Assembly (NCBI GenBank): GCA_021202015.1
Contig: JAJQDV010000013.1
Location: 1-64,000 of the forward strand
Direction of reading: 5' to 3'
Source: Clostridiales bacterium
GTDB taxonomy: Bacteria; Bacillota; Clostridia; Lachnospirales; Lachnospiraceae
DNA: 64,000 nucleotides
Every line of letters starts with the position of its first letter. Position 1 is the first letter of the stretch. Made by a program: the position numbers and the translations under genes. Positions 41,934 to 49,874 of this stretch are shown here, in pieces. The notes below the pieces were generated by a model. It was not told the origin of the DNA. It made no database searches and worked only from the letters and a program-made list of their open reading frames with translations.

Positions 41934-42995
41934 GTGAAACAAATAAAAAAGCTGAGATTTTGGCTGGTTTTCCTTCTTGCAGCCGCGCTTCTTCCCGGTC
42001 TGGCGGGATGCGGCGCGGGGAAGTCGGCGAAATCGGTGTATTATATTTATTATCTGAATCAGGATATGACCGGGCTTGAGCTGGTGGAATATGAGCCGGA
42101 GGCTGATCCCGACAATACGGAAGAGATCATGGATGAATTCCTTGACCGGATCAAAGAGGGATCCGACCAGGTGGAATACCAGCAGCTGTACCCGGATTCC
42201 GTGGAACTGGTGGATTATGCGTACAATGAGGATTCGAGCCGTGTTTTGCTGTATTTTAATCCCGCGTATTCGGAAATGTCTGTGGCACAGGAGGTTCTCA
42301 GCAGACAGGCGATCGTAGAGACGCTGCTGCAGATTCCGGACGTGACGGGCGTCCTGTTCTTTGTGGGGACCGAGGCGGTTACGGAGTCGAACAGGGAACG
42401 GTATACGGAGCTCTGTGAGCCGCTTACGGACGCGAACGGGTCACAGGTAGGGGTCATGACTCTGGATTCGTTTCTGGATAATCCGGGGGAGGAGATCAAC
42501 GATATCCAGATCGCCGATTTGACCCTGTATTTTGCCTCTGAAGACGGAACGAGCCTCGTTCGTGAAACGCAGCATGTGTATTACTATTCCAGCAATATTT
42601 CCATGGAAAAGCTGGTCATGGAACAGCTCATGGAGGGACCGAATTCGAATAATGCGCAGTCCGCGATCCCGGAGGGGACCGGGCTGATCAGCGTATCCGT
42701 GCTGGATGGCGTCTGCGTGGTAAACCTGGACAGTAATTTTCTGACGCAGAATTATGACATACAGGAGTCGGTGGTCATCTATTCCATCGTAAATTCGCTG
42801 TCAGAGCTCTCCACGGTGGACACGGTGCAGATCGCGGTGAACGGGGACAGCAATCTTGTGTACCGCCAGGATATGCTGCTGTCGGAGTTTTATACCATGA
42901 ACCGGGACCTGATCACCGAGGAAGGCGCGGATGTTGAGGTCGATCAGGAGTCTCAGTCGGACAGTAAGGAGGGGCTGCTTAATACTGGAGAATAA
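41934..42995 (+). CDS. GerMN-domain lipoprotein
   Basis: A 353-residue lipoprotein (signal MKQIKKLRFWLVFLLAAALL, lipobox LAGC, Cys ~27). Two GerMN-like repeats are visible: VYYIYYLNQDMTGLELVEYE...VLLYFNPAYSEMSVAQEVLSRQAIVETLLQIP and VYYYSSNISMEKLVMEQLMEGP...VVNLDSNFLTQ. GerM-type proteins act in spore formation and germination or in the cell envelope. The start is a GTG with GGAAGGA upstream. The gene follows the histidine kinase after 165 bp and overlaps comEC. Envelope stress sensing with that kinase is speculation. Confidence 0.88.
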   Translation: MKQIKKLRFWLVFLLAAALLPGLAGCGAGKSAKSVYYIYYLNQDMTGLELVEYEPEADPDNTEEIMDEFLDRIKEGSDQVEYQQLYPDSVELVDYAYNEDSSRVLLYFNPAYSEMSVAQEVLSRQAIVETLLQIPDVTGVLFFVGTEAVTESNRERYTELCEPLTDANGSQVGVMTLDSFLDNPGEEINDIQIADLTLYFASEDGTSLVRETQHVYYYSSNISMEKLVMEQLMEGPNSNNAQSAIPEGTGLISVSVLDGVCVVNLDSNFLTQNYDIQESVVIYSIVNSLSELSTVDTVQIAVNGDSNLVYRQDMLLSEFYTMNRDLITEEGADVEVDQESQSDSKEGLLNTGE

Positions 42996-45492
42996 AAGAC
43001 ATGTCTGCCTGTTTGCGACGGCGTATATTTTCGGGACGGTTCTGTACTGCCGGTCGGAGGATGTGTGGATACCCGTACTGCTTCTTTTGGGGGCGGTTCT
43101 CCTGCTCGTCCTTCTGACGGGCGGCGGGAAAAAAGAAAAGCGGATTCTGGCGGTTCTCTGTGCCGCTCTGGCTCTGGCCGCGTTTTTCCGATGCGGGATT
43201 CAGGATGCTTCTTATCGCCAGATACAGGATGTTGCTCCGACAGGTTCTTATACGCAGCTTACGGGCTCTGTTTATCGAAAAGAAATCAAATCGAACAGCT
43301 ATCTCTATTATTTAAAAACACAATATAAAACGGTGCTGGTCTATGCCGATACGGATGAAATTCCCATCGGTTCCGCTGTGACGGCTGCAGGAGAAGCGGA
43401 GTCGTTTTCTCCTGCGACGAATGAGGGCGTTTTTGATCAGGCGGATTACTATCGCCGGGAAAATATTTCTTTTCGCATGTATGCGGACACGATCACCCCG
43501 GAGCATGTTCCGTCGCGGAGTTTGCGAGAGACTCTTTATCAGCTGCAGAAAAAAATCTCCGCGGTGTTTTCGTCGGAGCTTAATGCGCGGGATGCCGGCG
43601 TGCTTGCCACCCTGGTGACCGGGAACAGGGGCCTGATGGATACGGAACTGAAGGAGTTGTACCGTGACGCGGGTATCTCCCATATCCTCGCCGTCTCCGG
43701 ACTGCATATCTCTATTCTCGGTATGGGCGTCTTCCGTTTCCTGCGGAAAATCCGCTGCTCTTATCCGGTTTCGGCCGTGCTCGGGAGCGCGGTCGTACTC
43801 TGCTTTGTACTCATGAGCGGCATGGGTGTGTCGGCCGTGCGTGCGATGATCATGTATCTGGCGCTGATGGGCGCGGAGGTTCTCGGGCGGACGTATGATT
43901 CGCTGAACGCGCTGGCTGTCGCGGCGCTGATTCTCCTGATCCGTAATCCGCTGTATCTGAATCAGAGCGGATTTCAGTTCTCATTTCTGGCGATGGGCGC
44001 GATCGTACTCTCCTCACGGGTAACGCAGAGGCTGCGGGAAAAAATCATCCTGTTCAGGGCCGGGGACGGTCAAAACTGCGCGGGTGCCGTCGGAAAACCG
44101 TCCTTCGACGGGAAAATAAAAGAGGGCGGAGCCAACAGGTTTTTTGTGTTCGCCGAGGGAATCCTGCGAAATCTGCCGGAACGGCTGCTGTCGGGAGCCT
44201 TTCTGCAGATATTTTTGCTCCCGCTGACCGCCTGGTATTATTATGAGGTTCCGCTGTACGCCCTGTTCCTGAACATGCTGGTTCTGCCGCTTTGCAGCGG
44301 ACTCCTGGGGGCCGGACTCGCGGGAGGGCTGGCCGGACTCTTTTTTCCGCAGATTTCCAAATGGATCCTGGTCGTGTGTCATATCATTCTTCTGATCTAT
44401 GAGAAGGCGATCGGGCTGGTGAACGTCCTGCCGTTCAGTCAGGTGATCACCGGTCGGCCGGCGGCGTGGATGCTGCTGTTGTATTACGCGGCGCTGGTCG
44501 GCGCCTGTCTGTGGTTTTTAAGACGGGAATCCGGCCGGGAAGGAGAGCGGACGCGTGAAAGTGAAACCGAGGGTGTTTTATGCGGATTTCATCCGGCGGA
44601 GGGTCTTAAAATCTCAATCGGGGAAATAATTGCGAAGACGGTCGCTTTCCGAATGGCGCTGTGTGTGCCGATCGTTCTTCTGAGCTTTATGCTGTTTGTA
44701 CCGAAGCGGGAGTTCTGCAGAATTGATTTCCTGGACGTAGGCCAGGGCGACGGGATTTACCTGGCGGACGGGGAGGGCATGCACGTAATGATCGACGGGG
44801 GAAGCACCTCTGAGAGCGAGGTGGGGACGTATCGGATCGCGCCGTTTCTGAAATATCACGGCGTCAGAAAAGTGGACGTCTGGATCGTAACGCATGGCGA
44901 TCTGGATCACTATTCCGGACTGCTGGAGCTGTTGGAGGACGGTTATGAGATCGACTATCTGCTTCTTGCCGAATCCATGCCGCAGGACAACGCCCGGGAG
45001 ACGCTTGTGGAGGAGGCGCGTGAAAACGGGACCGAGGTTGTTTTTACGGAGACGGGAGACGCCATCCGCATGGCGGACGGCGAGATGACCTGTCTGTATC
45101 CGTCCGCGGAGGATACGGGGGACGATACGAACGCGCTCTCGCAGGTCTGGTCCTTCGAACGGGACGGAATGTCCGTGCTGTTTACCGGGGATATCGGGGA
45201 GGAGCAGGAGGAGCTGCTCGTGCAGCGGGGGCTCCTGCGGGATTATGTGGTGCTGAAGACGGCGCATCACGGATCGAAATATTCCTCCTGCGAGGAGTTC
45301 CTGGAGGAGGTTTCCGCAGAGTACGCGGTGATTTCCTGCGGGGAGGGAAACAGCTACGGCCATCCTCACGCGGAGGCGTTGGAGCGGCTGGAGGATGCAG
45401 GAAGCGAGATCCTGCTGACGCAGGACGAGGGGCAGATCACATTTTATGAGGACCAGGGAAGCTGGAAAATAAAAACATTTGTCCGGGATTAA
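42931..45492 (+). CDS. comEC: ComEC/Rec2 DNA-uptake channel protein
   Basis: An 853-residue multi-pass protein: an N-terminal OB-like domain (DUF4131 type), the competence membrane domain (AGISHILAVSGLHISILGMG, GMGVSAVRAMIMYLALMGAEVLGR, FQFSFLAMGAIV), and a C-terminal metallo-beta-lactamase-like domain (DFLDVGQGDGIYLADG, THGDLDHYSG ~654, TAHHGSKYSS). It forms the channel through which single-stranded DNA enters. The 42931 ATG overlaps the GerMN gene by 65 bp with GAGGAAGG ahead; a later start (CTG at 42985 after AGGAGG) is possible. Confidence 0.93.
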   Translation: MLRSIRSLSRTVRRGCLILENKRHVCLFATAYIFGTVLYCRSEDVWIPVLLLLGAVLLLVLLTGGGKKEKRILAVLCAALALAAFFRCGIQDASYRQIQDVAPTGSYTQLTGSVYRKEIKSNSYLYYLKTQYKTVLVYADTDEIPIGSAVTAAGEAESFSPATNEGVFDQADYYRRENISFRMYADTITPEHVPSRSLRETLYQLQKKISAVFSSELNARDAGVLATLVTGNRGLMDTELKELYRDAGISHILAVSGLHISILGMGVFRFLRKIRCSYPVSAVLGSAVVLCFVLMSGMGVSAVRAMIMYLALMGAEVLGRTYDSLNALAVAALILLIRNPLYLNQSGFQFSFLAMGAIVLSSRVTQRLREKIILFRAGDGQNCAGAVGKPSFDGKIKEGGANRFFVFAEGILRNLPERLLSGAFLQIFLLPLTAWYYYEVPLYALFLNMLVLPLCSGLLGAGLAGGLAGLFFPQISKWILVVCHIILLIYEKAIGLVNVLPFSQVITGRPAAWMLLLYYAALVGACLWFLRRESGREGERTRESETEGVLCGFHPAEGLKISIGEIIAKTVAFRMALCVPIVLLSFMLFVPKREFCRIDFLDVGQGDGIYLADGEGMHVMIDGGSTSESEVGTYRIAPFLKYHGVRKVDVWIVTHGDLDHYSGLLELLEDGYEIDYLLLAESMPQDNARETLVEEARENGTEVVFTETGDAIRMADGEMTCLYPSAEDTGDDTNALSQVWSFERDGMSVLFTGDIGEEQEELLVQRGLLRDYVVLKTAHHGSKYSSCEEFLEEVSAEYAVISCGEGNSYGHPHAEALERLEDAGSEILLTQDEGQITFYEDQGSWKIKTFVRD

Positions 45493-45501
45493 AAAACGGT
45501 A

Positions 45502-45530
45502 TTGAGGACGCCGGGGAATCCGTGTATAAT
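45502..45530 (+). promoter_or_regulatory. Promoter of holA, positioned for a leaderless transcript
   Basis: TTGAGG (45502-45507), a 17-bp spacer and TATAAT (45525-45530). The holA ATG begins only 7 bp after the -10 box, where transcription normally starts. Confidence 0.6.
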
Positions 45531-45537
45531 AACACCC

Positions 45538-46530
45538 ATGAAAACAATAACGGAAGACATCAGAAGAGGACAGTTAAGGCATGTCTATCTCCTGTACGGG
45601 GAGGAGACATATCTGATCCGACAGTATAAAAACAATCTGAAGGATGCCCTGTCGGCCGCGGCGGAATCCGCGAACACCGCTCGTTTTGAGGGAAGGGACA
45701 TCAATCCGAAGCAGGTGATCGAACTGGCGGATACTATGCCTTTTTTTTCAGATCACCGAAGCATTTTTATAGATAACAGCGGATTTTTAAAAAAGAGCCC
45801 GGAAGAACTGGCGTCCTATATGGAGGAGATACCGGAAAGCACCTATTTCGTTTTTACCGAGACGGAGGTGGACCGGCGCTGCAGACTCTATAAGCAGATA
45901 AAAAAGCAGGGACGCGCTGTGGAGTTCAAACGTCAGGGAGAGCGTGTTCTGACGCAGTGGATTCTCGGAAGACTGAAGAAAGAAAATAAAAAAATCTCGC
46001 AGGCGGCTGTCGAGCTGTTTCTGACGAAGACCGGAAACGATATGGACCGGATCGATCAGGAGCTGGAAAAGCTGCTCTGTTATACGATGGATCGTGAAGT
46101 GATCGGGGAGGAGGATGTCGAGGCGGTCAGCGCCGGTGAGATCTCCGGCAGGATTTTTGAGATGGTGGATGCCATCGCCGGGAGGCACCAGAAGCGGGCG
46201 CTGGAACTGTATTATGACCTGCTGATGCTGAAAGAGCCTCCGATGCGGATCCTGATTCTGATCACCCGCCAGTTTCAGAGACTGCTGCATATAAAGGAAC
46301 TGTCGGATCTGGGATTTGACCGGAAGACCATCGCGTCAAAAGTCGGCGTACCGGAGTTTGCCGTTCGTAAGAATATCGGGCAGGCGGAAAAGTTCAGCCG
46401 CCGCCGGCTCCTGCAGGCCGTCGAGGACGGCGTACAGGCGGAGGAGGATGTGAAAAGCGGCCGGCTGACGGACAGGCTGGCGGTGGAGCTTTACCTCATG
46501 ACATACAGCGGTGGCGAGGAACACAAATAA
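45538..46530 (+). CDS. holA: DNA polymerase III delta subunit
   Basis: A 330-residue clamp-loader subunit that opens the sliding clamp. The N-terminus has the family start MKTITEDIRRGQLRHVYLLYGEETYLIRQ, with FSDHRSIFIDNSGFL and FTETEVDRRCRLYKQIKKQGRAVEF further on, and a C-terminal collar-like helical domain (~210-330). No Shine-Dalgarno sequence precedes the ATG at 45538; the in-frame ATG-less extension upstream runs into the promoter. It follows comEC, the common Firmicute order comEC-holA-rpsT. Confidence 0.94.
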   Translation: MKTITEDIRRGQLRHVYLLYGEETYLIRQYKNNLKDALSAAAESANTARFEGRDINPKQVIELADTMPFFSDHRSIFIDNSGFLKKSPEELASYMEEIPESTYFVFTETEVDRRCRLYKQIKKQGRAVEFKRQGERVLTQWILGRLKKENKKISQAAVELFLTKTGNDMDRIDQELEKLLCYTMDREVIGEEDVEAVSAGEISGRIFEMVDAIAGRHQKRALELYYDLLMLKEPPMRILILITRQFQRLLHIKELSDLGFDRKTIASKVGVPEFAVRKNIGQAEKFSRRRLLQAVEDGVQAEEDVKSGRLTDRLAVELYLMTYSGGEEHK

Positions 46531-46723
46531 AGTCATTATTAATGCAAGATTCCTGTGTGGCGGCGCTGATGGAGATGTACCAGAAGTTGACAGAATAAGG
46601 TTTTGAAGATAAGATATATATAAAAGAAAGTGGATCAGTTTTTCGAAAGTGAAAAAATACGGGAATAGTTTATGATGTTTTGCTATTATGAGATAGTTAT
46701 ATGAGATTTAATAAACTTTTTCT

Positions 46724-46752
46724 TTGACTATCTACAGATATTCTTGTATAAT
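46724..46752 (+). promoter_or_regulatory. Promoter of the second toxin-antitoxin operon
   Basis: TTGACT (46724-46729), a 17-bp spacer and TATAAT (46747-46752). The spacer contains a small palindrome, TATCT-AC-AGATA, a possible operator. Confidence 0.7.
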
Positions 46753-46783
46753 TTCTTTATCAAGCAATAGGAGGTTCTTCTTT

Positions 46784-47047
46784 ATGCCTACGATTAAATC
46801 CAGCACAGATTTAAGAAATAATTACAACGACATCTCTCAGTTCTGTCATACCTACAGGGAACCTGTTTTCATCACCAAAAATGGTCAGGGTGACCTTGCC
46901 GTAATGAGTATCGAAACCTATGAACAACTGGCTGGCCGCCTTGCACTTTACGGACTGTTACAGGAAGGATTGGATGATGTGGCAGCCGGACAGACACAGC
47001 CATTTTCTGAAGCAATGGCTGAAATCAGAGCCGGGAGAAAAAGATGA
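46784..47047 (+). CDS. Phd/YefM-family antitoxin
   Basis: An 87-residue protein starting MPTIKSSTDLRNNYNDISQFCHTYREPVFITKNGQGDLAVMSIETYEQL, the characteristic YefM/Phd fold that binds operator DNA, followed by a flexible toxin-binding tail. GGAGG precedes the ATG at 46784; an upstream in-frame start (46724) would begin inside the promoter. The stop overlaps the toxin start (ATGA). Neighbouring DNA is AT-rich relative to the chromosome around it. Confidence 0.93.
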   Translation: MPTIKSSTDLRNNYNDISQFCHTYREPVFITKNGQGDLAVMSIETYEQLAGRLALYGLLQEGLDDVAAGQTQPFSEAMAEIRAGRKR

Positions 47048-47376
47048 ACTACCATATCCATATCACAAAAAAAGCAAAAGAAGATATGGTTCAGGCGGCT
47101 GACTATATCGAATTTATACTGTTGAATCCTGATGCTGCAGATGACCTGCTTGATGCAGCTGAGGCAGGTATTAACTCTCTGGAAAAGATGCCTGACCGCA
47201 TCCGCCCAGTTGATGACCCGTTTCTTTCTTCGTTAGGAATTCGTTTCCTAATGGTTAAGAATTACCTGGTGTTTTATATTATTGCCGATAACGCAAAAAC
47301 CGTTCATATTATTCGTTTTATTTACAACAAACGTAACTGGACACACATTTTAAAAAGCGGCTTCTCACTTGAATAG
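47044..47376 (+). CDS. RelE/ParE-superfamily toxin
   Basis: A 110-residue RelE/ParE fold protein: MNYHIHITKKAKEDMVQAADYIEFIL at the start, helical hairpin DAADDLLDAAEAGINSLEKMPDR, then beta strands RFLMVKNYLVFYIIADNAKTVHIIRFIYNKRNW. The last block is typical of ParE-like toxins. Whether it inhibits gyrase or cleaves mRNA cannot be decided from sequence. It overlaps the Phd-type antitoxin by 4 bp and is the second module in the window; no shared residues suggest cross-talk with YoeB. Confidence 0.9.
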   Translation: MNYHIHITKKAKEDMVQAADYIEFILLNPDAADDLLDAAEAGINSLEKMPDRIRPVDDPFLSSLGIRFLMVKNYLVFYIIADNAKTVHIIRFIYNKRNWTHILKSGFSLE

Positions 47377-47391
47377 GCAGGTTCTTTCCTG

Positions 47392-47420
47392 TTGCATCTG
47401 TGTCATAATCATACTATAAT
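47392..47420 (+). promoter_or_regulatory. Promoter of the DUF285 lipoprotein gene
   Basis: TTGCAT (47392-47397), a 17-bp spacer and TATAAT (47415-47420), 56 bp before the ATG at 47476. Confidence 0.7.
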
Positions 47421-47475
47421 ATGCAGGGTAGAAATGGCAGATATATACATAGAATTTAAATCGAGGATTATATTT

Positions 47476-48219
47476 ATGAATAGGCGGAATATTGGAAAGA
47501 ATCGGAGCGCGGACAGGATAGAAAACAGAAAACGATATAGGATTGTTTTGGCGGTAACGTGTGCGGCAGCTGTACTTTTTGTGGCCGGATGCGGCAGTTA
47601 TGGTTATGATACCACGGAGAATTCCGCAGAGAACAGCAGTGAGTATGCAGCCGATGATGTGCAGAACGAAGAAAATGACCAGGAAAAAATCCTGTACAGC
47701 GGCACAAGCGGAGATCTGGAGTGGAAACTCGATCAGTACGGTGTTCTTACTATCAGTGGCAGTGGAGATTATGCAGATGATGGAAATAGCGAAGATGGGG
47801 CTTATCCTGCATGGACCGATCACTATCTTTTTATTTTAAATGCAGTTGTTGACGTAGATGGGATTACGAGTACAGAGGGGATGTTTTATGGCTGCAAATA
47901 TTTGAGGGAGGCTGACCTGAGTGACCTTGACACTTCTGAGGTGACAAATATGGAGTATATGTTTTGTGACTGCTGGGATGTGACAAGCCTTGATCTGAGT
48001 GGATTTGATACTTCCGGAGTGACGTCTATGGATTATATGTTTGCCGGGTGCAGCAGTTTGGAGAATCTTGACCTGGGCGGTTTTGATACGTCTAAAGTGG
48101 CATCCATGGAAAATATGTTTGCCGGTTGTTCGTGCCTGACAAATATAACGGCTCCCGACGATTTGACACAGGAAGCGGAACAGCACAGGGACGACGAATA
48201 TGTGACGGCAACCGAGTGA
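47476..48219 (+). CDS. BspA/DUF285-repeat surface lipoprotein
   Basis: A 247-residue lipoprotein: a basic N-terminus, hydrophobic signal (~26-41) and lipobox VAGC. After a low-complexity acidic region (~50-75), it has a GDLEWKLDQYGVLTISGSGDY strand segment (~77-97) and three ~24-residue DUF285/BspA-type repeats of the form LDLSGFDTSGVTSMDYMFAGCSSLENL (~145-220). Such repeats occur in surface-exposed proteins of gut bacteria and mycoplasmas and may mediate adhesion. GAGGA precedes the ATG. It lies in an AT-rich islet with the toxin-antitoxin pair, so horizontal acquisition is likely. Confidence 0.85.
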   Translation: MNRRNIGKNRSADRIENRKRYRIVLAVTCAAAVLFVAGCGSYGYDTTENSAENSSEYAADDVQNEENDQEKILYSGTSGDLEWKLDQYGVLTISGSGDYADDGNSEDGAYPAWTDHYLFILNAVVDVDGITSTEGMFYGCKYLREADLSDLDTSEVTNMEYMFCDCWDVTSLDLSGFDTSGVTSMDYMFAGCSSLENLDLGGFDTSKVASMENMFAGCSCLTNITAPDDLTQEAEQHRDDEYVTATE

Positions 48220-48254
48220 ATCTGTAGAATTGACTGTCCTCTTGAATGAAAAAA

Positions 48255-48292
48255 TAAAAAACCCCGCGGCATGACGGAACTGCGGGGTTTCA
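48255..48292. terminator. Bidirectional terminator between the lipoprotein gene and rpsT
   Basis: AAACCCCGC (48258-48266) pairs with GCGGGGTTT (48282-48290). A run of six T follows on the reverse strand (rpsT side); the forward side has fewer T. Confidence 0.85.
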
Positions 48293-48314
48293 ATATTCCT
48301 GATCTGCTTCAAAA

Positions 48315-48578
48315 TTAAGCAATACCGTTTACTAACTTTGCTAAACGGGCAACCTTCCGAGAAGCATTGTTTTTATGATAAACGCCTTTCTGCGCCGCTT
48401 TATCGATCTTAGAGGTAGCTGCGACCAGTGCGGCCTGGGCTGCTTCCTTATCGTTCGCGGCAACGGCTGCTTCTACTTTCTTAATAGATGTCTTTACTGC
48501 AGAACGGATAGATTTATTTCTCTCTGTCTTTGTCTGAGTAACCAGAATCCTTTTTTTCGCTGATTTAATGTTAGCCAA
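48315..48578 (-). CDS. rpsT: 30S ribosomal protein S20
   Basis: An 87-residue S20: MANIKSAKKRILVTQTKTERNKSIRSAVKTSIKKVEAAV, rich in Lys and Ala as usual. The start is read as TTG at 48578, because GGGAGGTG lies 6 bases upstream on the reverse strand and the protein then begins with the family-typical MANIKSAKKR; a GTG at 48587 would lie within the ribosome-binding site. It is encoded opposite to holA and gpr. Its leader (48579-48682) contains a long hairpin (48640-48679). Confidence 0.96.
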   Translation of the reverse strand: MANIKSAKKRILVTQTKTERNKSIRSAVKTSIKKVEAAVAANDKEAAQAALVAATSKIDKAAQKGVYHKNNASRKVARLAKLVNGIA

Positions 48579-48639
48579 TCTGTTCACCTCCCATGCTTGA
48601 GAATTGTATACTGTTCGTTTTCGCTCACAGTTACATGAT

Positions 48640-48679
48640 TGTTACATTAAAGCCGGACACGGACGATCTAATGTAAACA
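48640..48679 (-). promoter_or_regulatory. Hairpin in the rpsT leader
   Basis: TGTTACATTA (48640-48649) pairs with TAATGTAAACA (48669-48679) with a one-base bulge, in the 5' untranslated region of rpsT. It could be a protein-binding autoregulatory site for S20, or simple mRNA stabilisation. Confidence 0.4.
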
Positions 48680-48688
48680 TACCAGAGT

Positions 48689-48717
48689 ATTTTAATGCGA
48701 GTTCCTGAAATTGTCAA
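48689..48717 (-). promoter_or_regulatory. Promoter of rpsT
   Basis: On the reverse strand, TTGACA (48717-48712), a 17-bp spacer and TAAAAT (48694-48689). Confidence 0.7.
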
Positions 48718-48747
48718 TAGAATTTCCTGAAAAACCGGGGGACTTCT

Positions 48748-48776
48748 TCATATTTTTTGCTTTAAGTATCATACTA
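48748..48776 (+). promoter_or_regulatory. Candidate sigma-G promoter of gpr
   Basis: TCATA (48748-48752), a 17-bp spacer and CATACTA (48770-48776). The -10 word fits the B. subtilis sigma-G consensus (CATNNTA) and the -35 fits in four of five bases (GCATA-type). gpr is a known forespore gene. Confidence 0.4.
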
Positions 48777-48803
48777 TTCCTGAGATGAGGGAGAAACAAA
48801 GCC

Positions 48804-49688
48804 ATGTTTGATGTGAGAACGGATCTTGCGCTGGAAGAAAATGAGCGGATTCAGAAACAAAAAAACGACACGAGGGGGATTTCGGTTGATGAGGAGGAAT
48901 ATGAGGAGGGAAGTATACGAATCACCACGGTGCGGATCGAGACGGAAAATGCGGTTCGCGTCATGGGAAAACCCAGAGGTACTTATATCACACTGGAAGC
49001 GCCGGAGATGGCGGAGGACTCGGACGGATATCACCGGAATATCTCGGAGCGGCTGGCGCAGCTTCTGCACCGTCTGATTCCGGAGGAACCTGCCGGCGCA
49101 TCGATCCTGGTGGCGGGTCTCGGCAACCGCAGTGTAACGCCGGATGCGCTCGGCCCCGGGGTCGTTGACAATCTGCGCATTACCAGACATATCTTAAAAG
49201 AGTTCGGTTCGTTTGCCTACAGTGACGCGCAGGTGCAGCCGCTCTGCGCGATTGCCCCCGGCGTGATGGCGCAGACCGGGATGGAGACCAGAGAAATCCT
49301 GGAGGGGATCGTCGGACAGGTCAAACCGGATTATCTGATTGCGATCGATTCGCTGGCGGCCAGGAGCATGAAACGGCTCTGCAGAACGATTCAGATTTCG
49401 GATACCGGGATCAGTCCCGGTTCGGGGGTCGGAAACCACAGGCACAGCATTACGGCGGAAACTCTCGGAATCCCGGTGATCGCCGTCGGGATTCCGACGG
49501 TCGTGGAGGCGGCGACGATCGTGCAGGATTTCATGGCGGATTTTGAGGCGGAACACCGGGAGATGAGCCGGCCGCTCCTGTCCCCTCAGCTGAACCGGAT
49601 GTTTGTAACTTCAAAGGATATTGACGCTCAGATCAGGCAGATGAGTTATATTGTATCGGAGGGAATCAACATGGCGTTCTGCGGCTGA
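48804..49688 (+). CDS. gpr: Germination protease Gpr
   Basis: A 294-residue spore protease that degrades small acid-soluble proteins at germination. The N-terminal RTDLALEE motif is the autocleavage region, followed by LVAGLGNRSVTPDALGP, a hallmark of the family, and DLI-type blocks SLAARSMKRLCRTIQISDTGISPGSGVGN. It is made in the forespore as an inactive zymogen. The ATG at 48804 follows GAGGGAGA. It shows that the organism makes endospores and starts the gpr-spoIIP-lepA block. Confidence 0.95.
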   Translation: MFDVRTDLALEENERIQKQKNDTRGISVDEEEYEEGSIRITTVRIETENAVRVMGKPRGTYITLEAPEMAEDSDGYHRNISERLAQLLHRLIPEEPAGASILVAGLGNRSVTPDALGPGVVDNLRITRHILKEFGSFAYSDAQVQPLCAIAPGVMAQTGMETREILEGIVGQVKPDYLIAIDSLAARSMKRLCRTIQISDTGISPGSGVGNHRHSITAETLGIPVIAVGIPTVVEAATIVQDFMADFEAEHREMSRPLLSPQLNRMFVTSKDIDAQIRQMSYIVSEGINMAFCG

Positions 49689-49874
49689 TCGTTCGTTCGG
49701 CAGGGAATACCTTTTGGACGCCTCTGAATAGTTGCAAAATATCTTCATATATATGTCAGTAGATGAATTTTTCTGCGGCTGTCGGGCGGTTTGGGCCGCC
49801 CGGATGGGCCATGCCTTATCGGAGGCGGGTATGAGGCAAAAGCCGCCTCCTGCTCGATTGAGAGGTTCGGATTT

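Noticed and set aside
46542..46598. 18-codon frame after holA (MQDSCVAALMEMYQKLTE)
   Set aside because: Too short and without a ribosome-binding site; it may be a remnant of a lost gene, but there is nothing to support an annotation.
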